Below, in pieces: positions 36,966 through 46,613 of a DNA stretch of 64,000 bases (position 1 is the first letter of the stretch; every line of letters begins with the position of its first letter). Source of the DNA: Competibacter sp963695105 (GTDB lineage: Bacteria; Pseudomonadota; Gammaproteobacteria; Competibacterales; Competibacteraceae); assembly GCA_963695105.1 (NCBI GenBank), contig CAVOGC010000007.1, positions 10,481-74,480 on the forward strand, read 5' to 3'. Under the pieces are notes generated by a model. The model was given only the letters and a program-made list of their open reading frames with translations, did not search any database and had not been told where the DNA came from. The position numbers and the translations under genes are program-made.

Positions 36966-39409
36966 TTATTTTGTTACCCCTGTTTGTTGCAACAACGCCC
37001 GCACGTCTGGATTGTCCGGTTCCAGCGCGGCCAGACGCCGAGCAAGATCGCGCGCCGCATCGAGATGGCCCGCGTTGCGCTGGAAGATCGCCAGCGCCAA
37101 CAGGCTGTCGCGGTCGTTGGGGTGGCGTTTCAAGACGGATTCCAGTTCCACAATCGCTTTCGGCCCCTGATCGGTACTGTTCAGCGCCACGGCGTACACA
37201 TAGCCATAACGCGGGTTGTCCTCACCCAGCCGGGCGGCTTCCGCCAGGGCGGCGAGCGCTTCGGGCAGTCGTTTCTGGCGAATCAGCAGCAGTCCCAGCG
37301 CGTGATGCACAGTGGCGTTTTGCGGATCGAGAGCCAGCGCCTGGCGCAAGGTCTTTTCACCGTCCGCGTCGCGTCCCTGGATTCGATACAGATCGGCGAG
37401 ATTGACCGCCGCCTGGGTGAAATCGGCCTGCAACTCCAGCGCCGTTCGATAGGCCGCTTCTGCTTGGTCAAATTGACGCTGATCGGTGTGGATCAGACCG
37501 ATGTTGAGCCAGGACTCCGGGCGCTCGGCATTGGTGTTCTCGGCGGCGAGGGTTTCCGTCACGCCGCGCTGAATCGCCAGGCGTTGCGCCTCGCTCAAGG
37601 GTGCTTGCGGCACATCGGCCAGCGCCCGCCCCGCTTCGATCCGCACCAGCCGCACCGGATCGTTGAGCAACGGCAACAGATGCTGGACTTTCAACTCCGG
37701 CGGCAGGGCATCCAGCGCCCGCGCCGCCGTGCTTCGCAACAGCGGATCGGGATCGGTCAACAGGGGACGAATGGTCTCGAACGCGGTCGGGTTGAGCCGG
37801 TTGCCGAGCAGGGCTATGCCACTGGCGCGGGCGATGTTCGGCTGGTCCGAATTCTTCACCAGCGCCCGCAGCAGTTCCTGCGCGCCCGGTGCATCGAGCG
37901 CGCCCGTGTGCAGGGCCTCGGCGAATTGTTGATGACCCATCGGTGGCTTTCCATACCATTTCCGCACCTGCTCGGCCGCCCATTCCGCGGACTGGTCCTC
38001 ATGACAGCGATTACAGGCGTTGGGCGAGCCCAGCTTGATCGACAGCTCGGGGCGGGGAATCTGGAAGCTGTGGTCGTGGCGTGGATCGACCACCATGTAA
38101 GTCGTGGTGGGGGCATGACAGGCGACACAGTCGGCGCCCGTGGAGTTCGCGGGATGAAAATGGTGCTCGGGCGTCTCGTACTTCGCTGGAAGATGGCATT
38201 GCAGGCAAACCTTGCCGCCGGCGGCGCGCAGCTTGCCGCTGTGCGGTTCGTGGCAGTCGCTGCAAGTGACCCCTTTGGCGAACATCTTGCTCTGCAGGAA
38301 CGAGCCGTGGTTGAACACCTCGTCCTTCATCTGCCCGTCGGGGTAGTAAAGATCGGGGGTCAGCAGCGACAGCCGATGGGTATCCAGCAGGGGCTTGCCA
38401 AACGCATAGTCTTCCCAGATTTGCCCGCGCCGCGAGTGGCAACGGGCGCAGAGTTCCAACTCGCGGTTGAGGGCTTGCGGCGCGCTCGGCGCGGCGTTGC
38501 TGGTTTCCTTTGGGGTATTCCAAAGGACATCCGGCGGTTCGGGCAGGGCGGTGGTGGCTAAATTGAGCGCCTGCATGGCCAGCATGCGCAGCGGAAAGAG
38601 CACGCCGCGCCGCCCGTCGAGGGCGATGGTCAGTCCCTTGTTTTTATCCAGCTTTTGCCAATCCCCTTCCTTCTTCGCCCAGGCCAGGTGGTCGGCGCCG
38701 GGACCGTGGCAGGCTTCGCAGGAGACGTTGATTTCGGACCAGGTGGTGTTGAAGCGCTTGAGTTGGGGATCGTAGTTCTTTTTTAAATGCGTGGAATGAC
38801 ACTCGGCGCACATGTAGTTCCAGTTCTGCTGCAAGCCGGTCCAGTGCAGCGGGTCCCGATGGGTGATGTTCTGGTCGGGATAGAGATGGAACCAGCGCTG
38901 CCCACCCTGCTCTTTGGGTCGGCTGTCCCAGGCGACGCCCAGCATCTGGTAACGGCCATCGGGGAAGCCGATCAGGTATTGCTGTAAGGGCGTGAAACCG
39001 AAGGTGTAGGCAATTTCATAATCCCGCAACGCGCCATCCGGCCCGTCGGTGCGCGCCATGAATTTTCCGTCACGGCGAAAGAAGGTCGAGGTCACGCCTT
39101 CGTAGGTGAAGGTCGCGTCGTTGAAATCACCCAGCACGGTCTGCTCGTTAGCCGGCTCCATCGCCCGGGCGTGATGCGAACCTTGCCAGTTTTCGTATTC
39201 ATGTTGATGGCACTGAGCGCAGGTTTGCGCACCGACATAACCGCCGCCGGGCGCGACCGGCGGATGGTGGTCTGGCAGCCGACCGGCAAGGGTTCCATCG
39301 GTTCGTTCGCCGGCCAGGCCCAGCGACTGTGAACGATTAACCCGCCAAGAAAGAGGAACGCCAGCAACAAAGTGGCCGATCTGAAAAACCGTTGGGTGAA
39401 ATAAATCAT
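36966..39409 (-). pseudogene. Octahaem c-type cytochrome with HEAT and TPR repeats, frameshift after the signal anchor
   Basis: Eight CxxCH haem sites are visible in the first half: CAQCH, CAECH, CEACH, CARCH, CSDCH, CLQCH, CVACH and CNRCH. HEAT-like repeats follow (LLTDPDPLLRSTAARALDAL, LLNDPVRLVRIEAGRALADV), then at least four TPRs. The main frame enters at about 39290. The plausible N-terminal membrane anchor (MIYFTQRFFRSATLLLAFLF, starting 39409) is in another frame, and the two meet near 39270-39300, so one base has been gained or lost. If this is a sequencing error the protein is a periplasmic multihaem electron carrier; its partner is unknown. Confidence 0.8.
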
Positions 39410-39783
39410 AATGCGATGGTTGACTTTTTCGATGGTGGATTGAGGGCCGGCGGTGTGGCATGACCGTGTAAGTTAAGTTGAAGCGAACCAATCACCTCAA
39501 CACGCGCTGGGATACCGCCATGCCGTTCGAGGACTTTAATGCCAATGGGCGTAACCAGTCGAGCGCGGGGTAGCACGCCGGGGCGGAAAGGGGTGGCTGG
39601 GCGTCTGGCCCGGTTGGCGCGGACGCAGGTAGATTGAGGTCATCGCAAACCCAGTTATCCGAGGAACTTGCTGATGATGTCGCCGTTGACGGTTGAAGGC
39701 AAGGCTGGACCTGTCGGCGCGCCTGGCGGAGCGGACCGGGTTTGCGGTGGCGGAAGCGGCTGTATATATGGCGCTCCAGTCCA
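39410..39783. other. Intergenic region left of the second recombinase element
   Basis: About 370 bp without a confident gene. On the minus strand near 39486-39570 a short frame reads RLVTPIGIKVLERHGGIPAR, protein-like but unassigned and without a start, possibly a gene relic. The right half (39650-39780) holds a short plus-strand frame that runs into the direct repeat. No promoter could be picked out. Confidence 0.4.
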
Positions 39784-40046
39784 ACGGGTGGAATGACCGT
39801 TTCGAAACGGACAACATGACAACTGCTTCGATACTTTCTGTGGGTTTGTTTGTTGGGATGTTGATTCTCTTGGAAATGGCCGACGGTTTGGTGGCCGGCG
39901 ACTGATGAGAAATCCCGAGAGCGCACTGGTTGGCGCCGGCACGATCAAGGGCGCGGTTTCGCGTCGCGGGCCGATGGAGACATGTCCGGCGGCAAGGGCG
40001 CGCGATTGCTGGCACATTCTCGGGTTTGCGGACCGTTACGGCGGAC
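39784..40046 (+). repeat. Direct repeat, left copy (decayed 5' end of a DUF4239-like gene)
   Basis: About 260 bp closely matching 42105-42367 with scattered changes. It begins ACGGGTGGAATGACC and contains a 14-bp perfect palindrome CCGTTTCGAAACGG at 39797-39810. An ATG at 39816 opens MTTASILSVGLFVGMLILLE, the start of a bestrophin-like/DUF4239 membrane protein. Compared with the right copy a base is missing after LILLE, and the frame stops at about 39903. Confidence 0.8.
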
Positions 40047-40063
40047 GGTGGAGGACGACCGCG

Positions 40064-42412
40064 ATGAGTAAGATCACGAGCGACCACTTACGGCGCGGCG
40101 CCTATGTCTATATTCGTCAGTCCACGCTGACGCAAGTCCAACACAACCGCGAGAGTCAGCGCCGCCAATATGGATTGCACGAGCGCGCCCGGGCGCTGGG
40201 TTGGCGGGAGGTCGTGGTGGTGGATGAAGACCTGGGCCATTCCGGCGCCGGAACCGCGCGAGCTGGATTCGATCGTTTGTTGGCGGCGGTTTGCCAGGGT
40301 CATGTGGGCGCTGTCTTTTCGATTGAGGCGTCGCGCTTGGCGCGGAACGGTCGTGACTGGCACACGTTGCTGGAGTTCTGCGGGTTGGTGAACACCCTGC
40401 TGGTGGATGAAGACGGGATCTACGATCCACGCCACCCCAACGATCGGCTCCTGTTGGGCCTGAAAGGGACTCTTTCCGAGATGGAACTGGCCACCTTTCG
40501 CCAACGCTCGCAGGAAGCCCTCAATGCGATGGCGGCGCGCGGCGTCCTGTACACCAGCGTCGCGGTCGGTTATCCGCGGACGCCGGACCAGCGCCTGGAG
40601 AAGGAGCCCCACTGCCGGGTTCAGCAGAGCATCGACTTGATCTTTCAACAATTCCGGGCGTTTGGCAGCATTCGCCAAGTCTTGCTGTGGTTGCGCCAGG
40701 AGCAGATCGAGCTGCCCACCGTGGACTATGGACCCCAGGGGCGTCAAATCCGCTGGAAGTTACCGGTCTATAATACGATCCACAAATTCCTGACCAATCC
40801 CGTCTATGCAGGGGCCTATGCTTATGGGCGCACGGAATCCCGCACGCGGATCGAGAACGGGCGGCGGCAGATCCGACGAGGCTATCGTCGGAGCCAGGAC
40901 GCTTGGCAGGTGCTCATTCTCGATCACCACGAGGGTTATATCCGTTGGGAAGAGTATCAAGTCAATCAAGCGCTGATTGCGGAGAATGCCAACGGCCGAG
41001 GGCGGATGATGGCGCGCGGTGCGGTCCATGAGGGTACCGCGCTGTTACCGGGTCTCTTGCGATGTGGGCATTGTGGTCGCAAGTTGACGGTGCGGTACAG
41101 TGGCAAGGCGGGGAATGTGGTGCGCTATCTCTGTCGCGGCGCCCAGATCAACCATGGGGTGGGCGCGCTCTGTCTGGTGTTCGGTGGACTGCGGGTGGAC
41201 CACGCCGTGACGCGGGAGGTGCTGGCCGTCTTGCAACCCTTGGGGCTCGAAGCAGCGCTGGAAGCGTGGCAAGAACGGGAGCGGGAAACGGAGGCCCTGC
41301 GGCGTCAGCGCCAACTCACCTTGGAGCAAGCGCGATTTGAAGCCGACCGAGTCCGGCGGCAGTACGAGGCGGTGGAACCGGAAAACCGCCTGGTCGCCGC
41401 CACCCTCGAGCAGCGCTGGAATGAAGCGTTATGCCTCGTGCGGCAGCGCGAGCGCGAACTCGACACGCTGCAGGGGGCCGACCCCATGCCCGCCGAGGCG
41501 CAGCAACGAAGGTTGCGGGCGCTGGCGGAGGATCTCCCGACGGTTTGGGAACATCCCGCTAGTTCGCCCGCCCTCAAGAAGCGTCTGTTGCGCACCGTCC
41601 TCAAGGAGATCGTCGTCTCCCGCGTTGAACACCGCCTACACCTGGTCCTGCACTGGCAAGGCGGCGACCATACGGCACTGGAGGTGGCCAAAAATGGCTC
41701 GGGTGAACACCGCTGGAAAACCGACATAGCGATCGAACAGATCATTCGCGCCTTGGCGCGCCTGATGCCTGACGCCCGCTTGGCGGGACTCCTCAATCGC
41801 CTCGGCAAGCGCACGGCCAAAGGGTTTGCGTGGACGCGCAACCGGGTCTGTACCTTTCGCAATGACCACCAGATCGAGGTCTACGTGGAAGGTGAGCGTC
41901 AAGCGCGTGGAGAGATCACCCTGCATGAGGCGGCGGACCAGCTCGGCGTGAGTCCGATCACCGTGCGTCGTTTGATCCAGCGCCACATCCTGTCCGCGAC
42001 CCAGGTCTGTTTTGGCGCCCCGTGGGTGATCCAGCAAGACGATCTCGCCCGACCGGCGGTGCAAAAGACGCTGCGCGAAACGCCGCAACGCGGGCAAGCT
42101 CGGCACGGGTGGAATGACCGTTTCGAAACGAACAACATGACAACTGCTTCGATATTTTCTGTGGGTTTGTTTGTTGGGATGTTGATTCTATTGGAAATAG
42201 GCCGACGGTTTGGTGGCCGGCGACTGATGAGAAATCCCGAGAGCGCACTGGTTGGCGCCGGCACGATCAAGGGCGCGGTTTCGCGCTGCTGGCCGGTTAA
42301 GACATGGCCGGCGGCAAGTCGCGCAATTGGTTGCACATTCTCGGGTTTGCGGCCATTACGGCGATGGCGGTGTGCGTTATCATCGACATCGAATGCCCTC
42401 GTATGGGCCTGA
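40064..42412 (+). CDS. Large serine recombinase (second in window), reading through into the flanking repeat
   Basis: Start ATG 40064 (MSKITSDHLRRGAYVYIRQS), giving a nucleophile at about Ser20. An upstream in-frame start lies in the left repeat and is rejected. The resolvase domain is followed by a recombinase domain (NPVYAGAYAYGRTESRTR), a zinc ribbon (LRCGHCGRKLTVRY), a coiled coil (LRRQRQLTLEQARFEADRVR) and a C-terminal HTH (TLHEAADQLGVSPITVRRLI). Recombinase homology ends around 42105; the last about 100 codons are the right direct repeat read in frame, so its own stop has been lost. Related to the recombinase at 1481-3571 but clearly different. Confidence 0.88.
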   Translation: MSKITSDHLRRGAYVYIRQSTLTQVQHNRESQRRQYGLHERARALGWREVVVVDEDLGHSGAGTARAGFDRLLAAVCQGHVGAVFSIEASRLARNGRDWHTLLEFCGLVNTLLVDEDGIYDPRHPNDRLLLGLKGTLSEMELATFRQRSQEALNAMAARGVLYTSVAVGYPRTPDQRLEKEPHCRVQQSIDLIFQQFRAFGSIRQVLLWLRQEQIELPTVDYGPQGRQIRWKLPVYNTIHKFLTNPVYAGAYAYGRTESRTRIENGRRQIRRGYRRSQDAWQVLILDHHEGYIRWEEYQVNQALIAENANGRGRMMARGAVHEGTALLPGLLRCGHCGRKLTVRYSGKAGNVVRYLCRGAQINHGVGALCLVFGGLRVDHAVTREVLAVLQPLGLEAALEAWQERERETEALRRQRQLTLEQARFEADRVRRQYEAVEPENRLVAATLEQRWNEALCLVRQRERELDTLQGADPMPAEAQQRRLRALAEDLPTVWEHPASSPALKKRLLRTVLKEIVVSRVEHRLHLVLHWQGGDHTALEVAKNGSGEHRWKTDIAIEQIIRALARLMPDARLAGLLNRLGKRTAKGFAWTRNRVCTFRNDHQIEVYVEGERQARGEITLHEAADQLGVSPITVRRLIQRHILSATQVCFGAPWVIQQDDLARPAVQKTLRETPQRGQARHGWNDRFETNNMTTASIFSVGLFVGMLILLEIGRRFGGRRLMRNPESALVGAGTIKGAVSRCWPVKTWPAASRAIGCTFSGLRPLRRWRCALSSTSNALVWA
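42105..42367 (+). repeat. Direct repeat, right copy
   Basis: Matches 39784-40046. The palindrome here is 12 bp, CGTTTCGAAACG at 42119-42130. The ATG at 42137 begins MTTASIFSVGLFVGMLILLE and stays open further than in the left copy. The two copies sit immediately either side of the recombinase gene. Confidence 0.8.
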
Positions 42413-42475
42413 TCCGGGTCGATGCTTTCGATCAGTCCCTGATGGAATCGCGGGCCAGTATGAAATAAACCGGCC
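42137..42475 (+). pseudogene. DUF4239 / bestrophin-like membrane protein, decayed
   Basis: Starts MTTASIFSVGLFVGMLILLEIGRRFGGRR, the N-terminal TM helix and basic loop I associate with DUF4239-type membrane proteins. After GTIKGAV the expected second helix (FALLGLL...FTFSGAA) can be recognised only across frameshifts, as in CTFSGL and later NALVWA-stop-SGSML. Roughly the first 100 codons of a 250-residue gene remain. The left copy at 39816 is an even shorter duplicate. It is non-functional. Confidence 0.6.
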
Positions 42476-42575
42476 ATTTGGAGGACACTGCCAACTTGAG
42501 GGAGAAAAAACCGGGGTTCGCAAGACCCGAACCGGCTGAATGATCGACGAATAAACCGTAAGGAGTACATCACCA

Positions 42576-43404
42576 ATGAAAATCCAGTCGTTGCTATCCG
42601 CGATGTTATTTTCAACTGTGGCGCTGACCGGAATATGCCGGCCCACTCGCCGCAACCGAGCAACCGGTCGCATCGAGCGAACAACTGGCAGCGGCCGATA
42701 GCCCGGCATCGGCGACTCAGCCTGAGCCCATGGCGGTACTGAAACAGATGGCCACTTACCTCCGTTCGCTCGAACGCTTCAAGGTGCGGGTTGAGAAAAC
42801 CACCGAATTGATTCTGCCCACGGATCAGCGGTTGCACAAAGATCAAACCGTGGAGATCGCCGTACAGAAACCCAATCGGTTGCGGGCCGATTTCCAGAAT
42901 CTCAGCGGCGGACGCCAACTGTTCTACGATGGCAAGACCTTCACGCTTTACACCCCGGAGCCCAATGTCTACGCCACCGCCACCGCCGCGCCGACCATCG
43001 ACGAGACCTTGGCCTTGCTTGAAGATCAGTATGGGATTTCGATGTTCATCACTGACCTGCTGCTGGCGGATCCCGAAAGCAGCCTGGTTCGGAATCTAGA
43101 GTCGAAAACGTATGTTGGCCAGATTCTGGTGCGCGGCGTCGCCTGCCATCACCTGGCGTTTCAGACCCCGGAAGTGGATTGGGAAATCTGGATCGAGGAC
43201 GGCCCCAAGCCCTTGCCTCGCCGGCTGTTGCTGACCGACAAGAGCGTGGAAGGCTCACCCCAGTGGACATCCGATCTGAGTGACTGGGATCTCGCTCCGC
43301 AATTCTCCGCCGATTTCTTTACCTTCACGCCGCTACAAAACGCCCAGAAGATCAAGTTCCTGGACGCGGCGCCAGCGGTTCAGCCGACTAAAGCCGCCAA
43401 GTAA
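42576..43404 (+). pseudogene. DUF2092 periplasmic protein, copy 1 (frameshift after signal peptide)
   Basis: ATG 42576 encodes a signal peptide (MKIQSLLSAMLFSTVALTG) preceded by a GTAAGGAG ribosome site. The mature DUF2092 domain is in another frame from about 42630 (PLAATEQPV ... MAVLKQMATYLRSLERFKVRV ... PNRLRADF ... YDGKTFTLYTPEPNVYA ... FFTFTPLQNAQKI). One base gained or lost near 42630 reconciles them. DUF2092 has a LolA/LppX-like fold and may bind lipid-like ligands in the periplasm. It is followed after 17 bp by a low-complexity secreted protein, the same pairing as at 49.9-51.3 kb. The domain itself is intact. Confidence 0.8.
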
Positions 43405-43421
43405 CCATAGGAGGTTTTACC

Positions 43422-43907
43422 ATGCATGCTTCACTCTCGACTTACTTGAAACGGGCGATGACCGTTGCTCTGATCATGGGTCCGATGCTGGCGCTGGTCA
43501 GCGCCGATGTGGACGCTCGCGGACGCGGCGGCGGGGGTGGCGTTAGAGCGCCGCGAGCCAATATCGGTGGCGGTGGCCACCACGCAAACGCGAACCGTAA
43601 TGTTAACCGCAACGCCAATCGTAACGTCAACCGCAATGTCAACCGCAACGTGAACGTAAACCGCAACGTGAACGTCGACGTGGATCGCCGCTGGGGTTAT
43701 GGGGGAGTGGGTGTGGGCGCCGCGGTGGCGGTGGGAACCGCGATTGCCGTGGGCGCCGTTGTGTCCACCCTGCCCCCGAGTTGCACCACGGTCATTGCGG
43801 ACGGAGTCACTTATCAGAACTGTGGCGGTTCTTACTACGTGACGCGCTATGATGGTCCCAATGTAGTGTACGAAGTCGTCAACCCGCCTTCCGGTTGGAA
43901 CCAATAA
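43422..43907 (+). CDS. Secreted Asn/Arg-repeat protein, partner of DUF2092 copy 1
   Basis: 161 residues with a signal peptide (about residues 1-31) and a Gly-rich start. Residues about 55-90 are tandem NVNRN/NANRN repeats ending NVDVDRRWGYGG. A hydrophobic Ala/Val/Gly segment (VGVGAAVAVGTAIAVGAVV) follows. The C-terminal unit has CTTVIADGVTYQNCGGSYYV, almost the same pattern as the Gly/His-rich protein at 50723. An AGGAGG ribosome site precedes the ATG. Probably exported and surface- or envelope-associated; it vaguely resembles DUF6515-type proteins. Function unknown. Confidence 0.75.
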   Translation: MHASLSTYLKRAMTVALIMGPMLALVSADVDARGRGGGGGVRAPRANIGGGGHHANANRNVNRNANRNVNRNVNRNVNVNRNVNVDVDRRWGYGGVGVGAAVAVGTAIAVGAVVSTLPPSCTTVIADGVTYQNCGGSYYVTRYDGPNVVYEVVNPPSGWNQ

Positions 43908-43919
43908 TCGGAAGGCGGC

Positions 43920-43965
43920 AATTCCCCTCACCCTCACCTTCTCCCCCTTGGCAGAGGGAGAGGGG
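43920..43965. repeat. Intergenic stem-loop repeat
   Basis: Contains CCCCTCACCCTCACC followed by TCTCCCCC and GAGGGAGAGGGG, able to form a stem. It is related to the units at 13224 and 52012. It lies between convergent genes and may terminate both. Confidence 0.45.
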
Positions 43966-43981
43966 ATTGACTGATTACTCT

Positions 43982-45349
43982 CTAAACTTTGGGTTGTTTG
44001 GCCGCCGCCGATTTGGGCGTCAGGGCGATCATCGGATTGGCCGCCGAGACCGTGACCGTCGCGGTCGACTCCGCCAGCTCCTGCTCCAATTCCCGGACGG
44101 TGCCGTCGAACGATTCCCGGCTGCCCGGCTGGATTTCCTTGATCTCGGTCGGCAGGCCGATTCGGTCCAGAAGGGCGATGAACGGTTCCGGATCGAGTTC
44201 CTCGACATTCACCATGGTTTTTGGGTCCCAGACGCCCTGAGCCACGAGCATGGCCGCCGCGACCGGAGGGACGCCGGCGGTGTAGCTGATCCCCTGCGAT
44301 TCAACCTCTTCGTAACACTTTTTGTGGTCGGAAACCTGGTGGATAAACACCTCTCGTTGCTTCCCGTCCTTCCAGCCCTTGACGAAGTTGCCGATGCAGG
44401 TCTTGCCGGTATAGCCGGGAGCGAGGGTCTTGGGGTCGGGCAACAGCGCCTTGACCACTTTGAGCGGGACGACCTCTTGGCCCGTGGTCAGGGTCACCGG
44501 CAGATGCGAGAGGAAGCCGAGGGTGCGCAGCACGGTGAACACATTGATGTAATGGTCGCCGAAGCCCATCCAGAACCGAATGCTGTTGGCGTCGATGTTC
44601 TTCGAGAGCGAGTGCAGTTCATCGTGCCCGTTTAGATAGATGGGGCAGGGACCGACCACCGGGAAATCGTAGACACGCTTGACCGAGTGGGTGGGATATT
44701 CCTTCCATTGCCGGTCGATCCAGGTCCAGACCTTAATGAACTCACGGAAATTAATTTCCGGATCGAAGTTGGTGGCGAAATACTTGCCATGGCTGCCGGC
44801 ATTGACATCCAGGATATCGATGGTGTCGATCCGGTCGAAATAGCGCTTTACCGCCAGCGCGCAATAGGCGTTGACCATGCCCGGATCGAACCCCACGCCC
44901 AAAATGGCGGTGAGCCCTTTCTCCGCGCAGCGGTCTTTCCGCTTCCATTCGTAGTTGGCATACCAGGGCGGGGTTTCGCACACCTTGTCCGGCTCTTCGT
45001 GGATGGCGGTGTCCATATAGACGGCTCCCGTTTCCAGGCAGGCTTCGAGCACCGACATGTTGATGAACGCCGCACCGAGATTGATCACTATTTCGGAGTT
45101 CGTTTCCTGGATCAGTTTTACGGTCGCCGGAATGTCGAGCGCGTCGAGCTGCCGCGAATAAAGCCGGTTTGCGGGGTTCTTGAGATGCCCTTTGCGCTTG
45201 ATGCTTTCAATGATCTCGTCGCATTTCGACGGCGTCCGCGATGCAATGCAGATATCACCCAGCACATCGTTGTTCATCGCCGCTTTATGAGCCGCAACGT
45301 GAGCAACCCCGCCAGCACCGATGATCAGCACATTCTTTTTCACTTTCAT
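43982..45349 (-). CDS. Carboxy(nor)spermidine synthase / dehydrogenase (saccharopine dehydrogenase family)
   Basis: 455 residues. N-terminal Rossmann motif: VLIIGAGGVAHVAAHKAA. Family motifs include INLGAAFINMSVLEACLETG, AILGVGFDPGMVNAYCALA and NAGSHGKYFATNFDPEIN. It should condense putrescine (or diaminopropane) with aspartate semialdehyde using NADPH to give carboxyspermidine or carboxynorspermidine. An unusual C-terminal tail of about 40 residues (LEQELAESTATVTVSAANPM) extends past the typical end. It follows the decarboxylase gene by 12 bp, forming an operon. The local ornithine decarboxylase would supply putrescine, so spermidine is the likelier product. Confidence 0.92.
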   Translation of the reverse strand: MKVKKNVLIIGAGGVAHVAAHKAAMNNDVLGDICIASRTPSKCDEIIESIKRKGHLKNPANRLYSRQLDALDIPATVKLIQETNSEIVINLGAAFINMSVLEACLETGAVYMDTAIHEEPDKVCETPPWYANYEWKRKDRCAEKGLTAILGVGFDPGMVNAYCALAVKRYFDRIDTIDILDVNAGSHGKYFATNFDPEINFREFIKVWTWIDRQWKEYPTHSVKRVYDFPVVGPCPIYLNGHDELHSLSKNIDANSIRFWMGFGDHYINVFTVLRTLGFLSHLPVTLTTGQEVVPLKVVKALLPDPKTLAPGYTGKTCIGNFVKGWKDGKQREVFIHQVSDHKKCYEEVESQGISYTAGVPPVAAAMLVAQGVWDPKTMVNVEELDPEPFIALLDRIGLPTEIKEIQPGSRESFDGTVRELEQELAESTATVTVSAANPMIALTPKSAAAKQPKV

Positions 45350-45361
45350 TTCGCTCCCGAT

Positions 45362-46474
45362 TTAGGAAAGACTACGTTTAAAATCCAGGTAGCCGAATTG
45401 ACGGACTTGTTCCAAAACGCCATCGAGTCGCCGCACGACGATGGAAGGCATGGAGAGTCCGTTAAACCAGTTTTTCTTCACCATCGTGTAACCGGCGGCG
45501 TCCGCGATGCGGACTTCGCCGCCAACCTCCAATGGTGTGCTCAAGCTGTATTCGCCAAATACATCCCCTGCGAGACAGGTTCGGCCAGCAATCATCATGC
45601 GATGAGGTCCCGGTTCGGGAAAGACAAGCCTTGGAGTCGTGTGATAGATCAGATGGTCCAGCATATGCGCTTCAACGGAAGCATCGACAATGGCGATGTC
45701 GATTTCATTGTGTAAAACGTCCAGCACCGTGGTCACCAGCTCCGCACTGTCGGTAATCGCGGCTTCGCCGGGTTCCAAATAGACTTGAATGTCGAATTTA
45801 TCACTTAATTGTCTCAGTTTTTCACAGAATCGATCCAGCGGGTACCCTTGCTTGGTAAAAAACAGACCGCCGCCCAGACTGACCCACTCCATCTTTTCCA
45901 GTAAGGGTCCATAGTGGTGACTGATATGATCGATGGCTGCGGAGAGATTCTCGAAATCGTCGTTTTCACAGTTGAAATGGAACATCAACCCGCTCAGTAG
46001 CGGGGCTGCCTTGGCAAGTTCTTCGGTATCGGTCACGCCCAGCCTTGAATATTTTCGTGCTGGATCGGCAAGGTCGAAATGCGAATAACTGATCCCCGGA
46101 TTGACTCTCAATCCAAGCTTTAGCCCGCGAACCTCGTTCCGGTACCGCATGAGCTGGGACACCGAATTGAAAATCACCTTGTCGGCAAATTCCTTGACCG
46201 ATTCGATATCGCTTGCGGAAAACCCCACGCTGTAGGCATGAACCTCCTTGCCGAACTCTTCCCGCCCCAGCCGGGCCTCAAACAGGGAACTGCTCGTGGT
46301 GCCATCCAGGAATTCCCGTATGAGATCGAACACGCACCAGGTTGAGAAACATTTCAGCGCCAGCACGGATTTTGCGCCGGAGTTCTCGCGCACATGCTGG
46401 ATGATTTGCAAGTTCTTCAGCAACCTGTTTTCGTCGATCAAATAATAGGGTGTCGTCAAATCTTTCATTGTCAT
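45362..46474 (-). CDS. nspC: Carboxynorspermidine decarboxylase
   Basis: 370 residues. A fold III PLP enzyme with the lysine in SVLALKCFSTW, MFHFNCEND and EWVSLGGGLFFTKQGY (phosphate loop). GRTCLAGDVFGEY carries the catalytic Cys typical of NspC. It removes the carboxyl group from carboxyspermidine/carboxynorspermidine in the last step of the alternative polyamine route. First gene of the two-gene operon with the synthase. The pathway replaces the S-adenosylmethionine route; no speD or speE is in this window. Confidence 0.93.
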   Translation of the reverse strand: MTMKDLTTPYYLIDENRLLKNLQIIQHVRENSGAKSVLALKCFSTWCVFDLIREFLDGTTSSSLFEARLGREEFGKEVHAYSVGFSASDIESVKEFADKVIFNSVSQLMRYRNEVRGLKLGLRVNPGISYSHFDLADPARKYSRLGVTDTEELAKAAPLLSGLMFHFNCENDDFENLSAAIDHISHHYGPLLEKMEWVSLGGGLFFTKQGYPLDRFCEKLRQLSDKFDIQVYLEPGEAAITDSAELVTTVLDVLHNEIDIAIVDASVEAHMLDHLIYHTTPRLVFPEPGPHRMMIAGRTCLAGDVFGEYSLSTPLEVGGEVRIADAAGYTMVKKNWFNGLSMPSIVVRRLDGVLEQVRQFGYLDFKRSLS

Positions 46475-46613
46475 GCCGCTGTATTCATTCCCACAAACAG
46501 ATCAATCAACCAAAGAGCCTGATAGGAAACACTGCTTTCGATTGTATTGCCAAGGGCGTCATAAATAGTCAGCTTACGCTGATCAGCAAAAGTGCCACAA
46601 GCCAGCCCTTGAT

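Noticed and set aside
43442..43937. Minus-strand frames opposite the Asn/Arg-repeat protein (Val/His/Thr-rich repeats)
   Set aside because: They are the mirror image of the tandem codon repeats; the plus-strand gene has a ribosome site and signal peptide.
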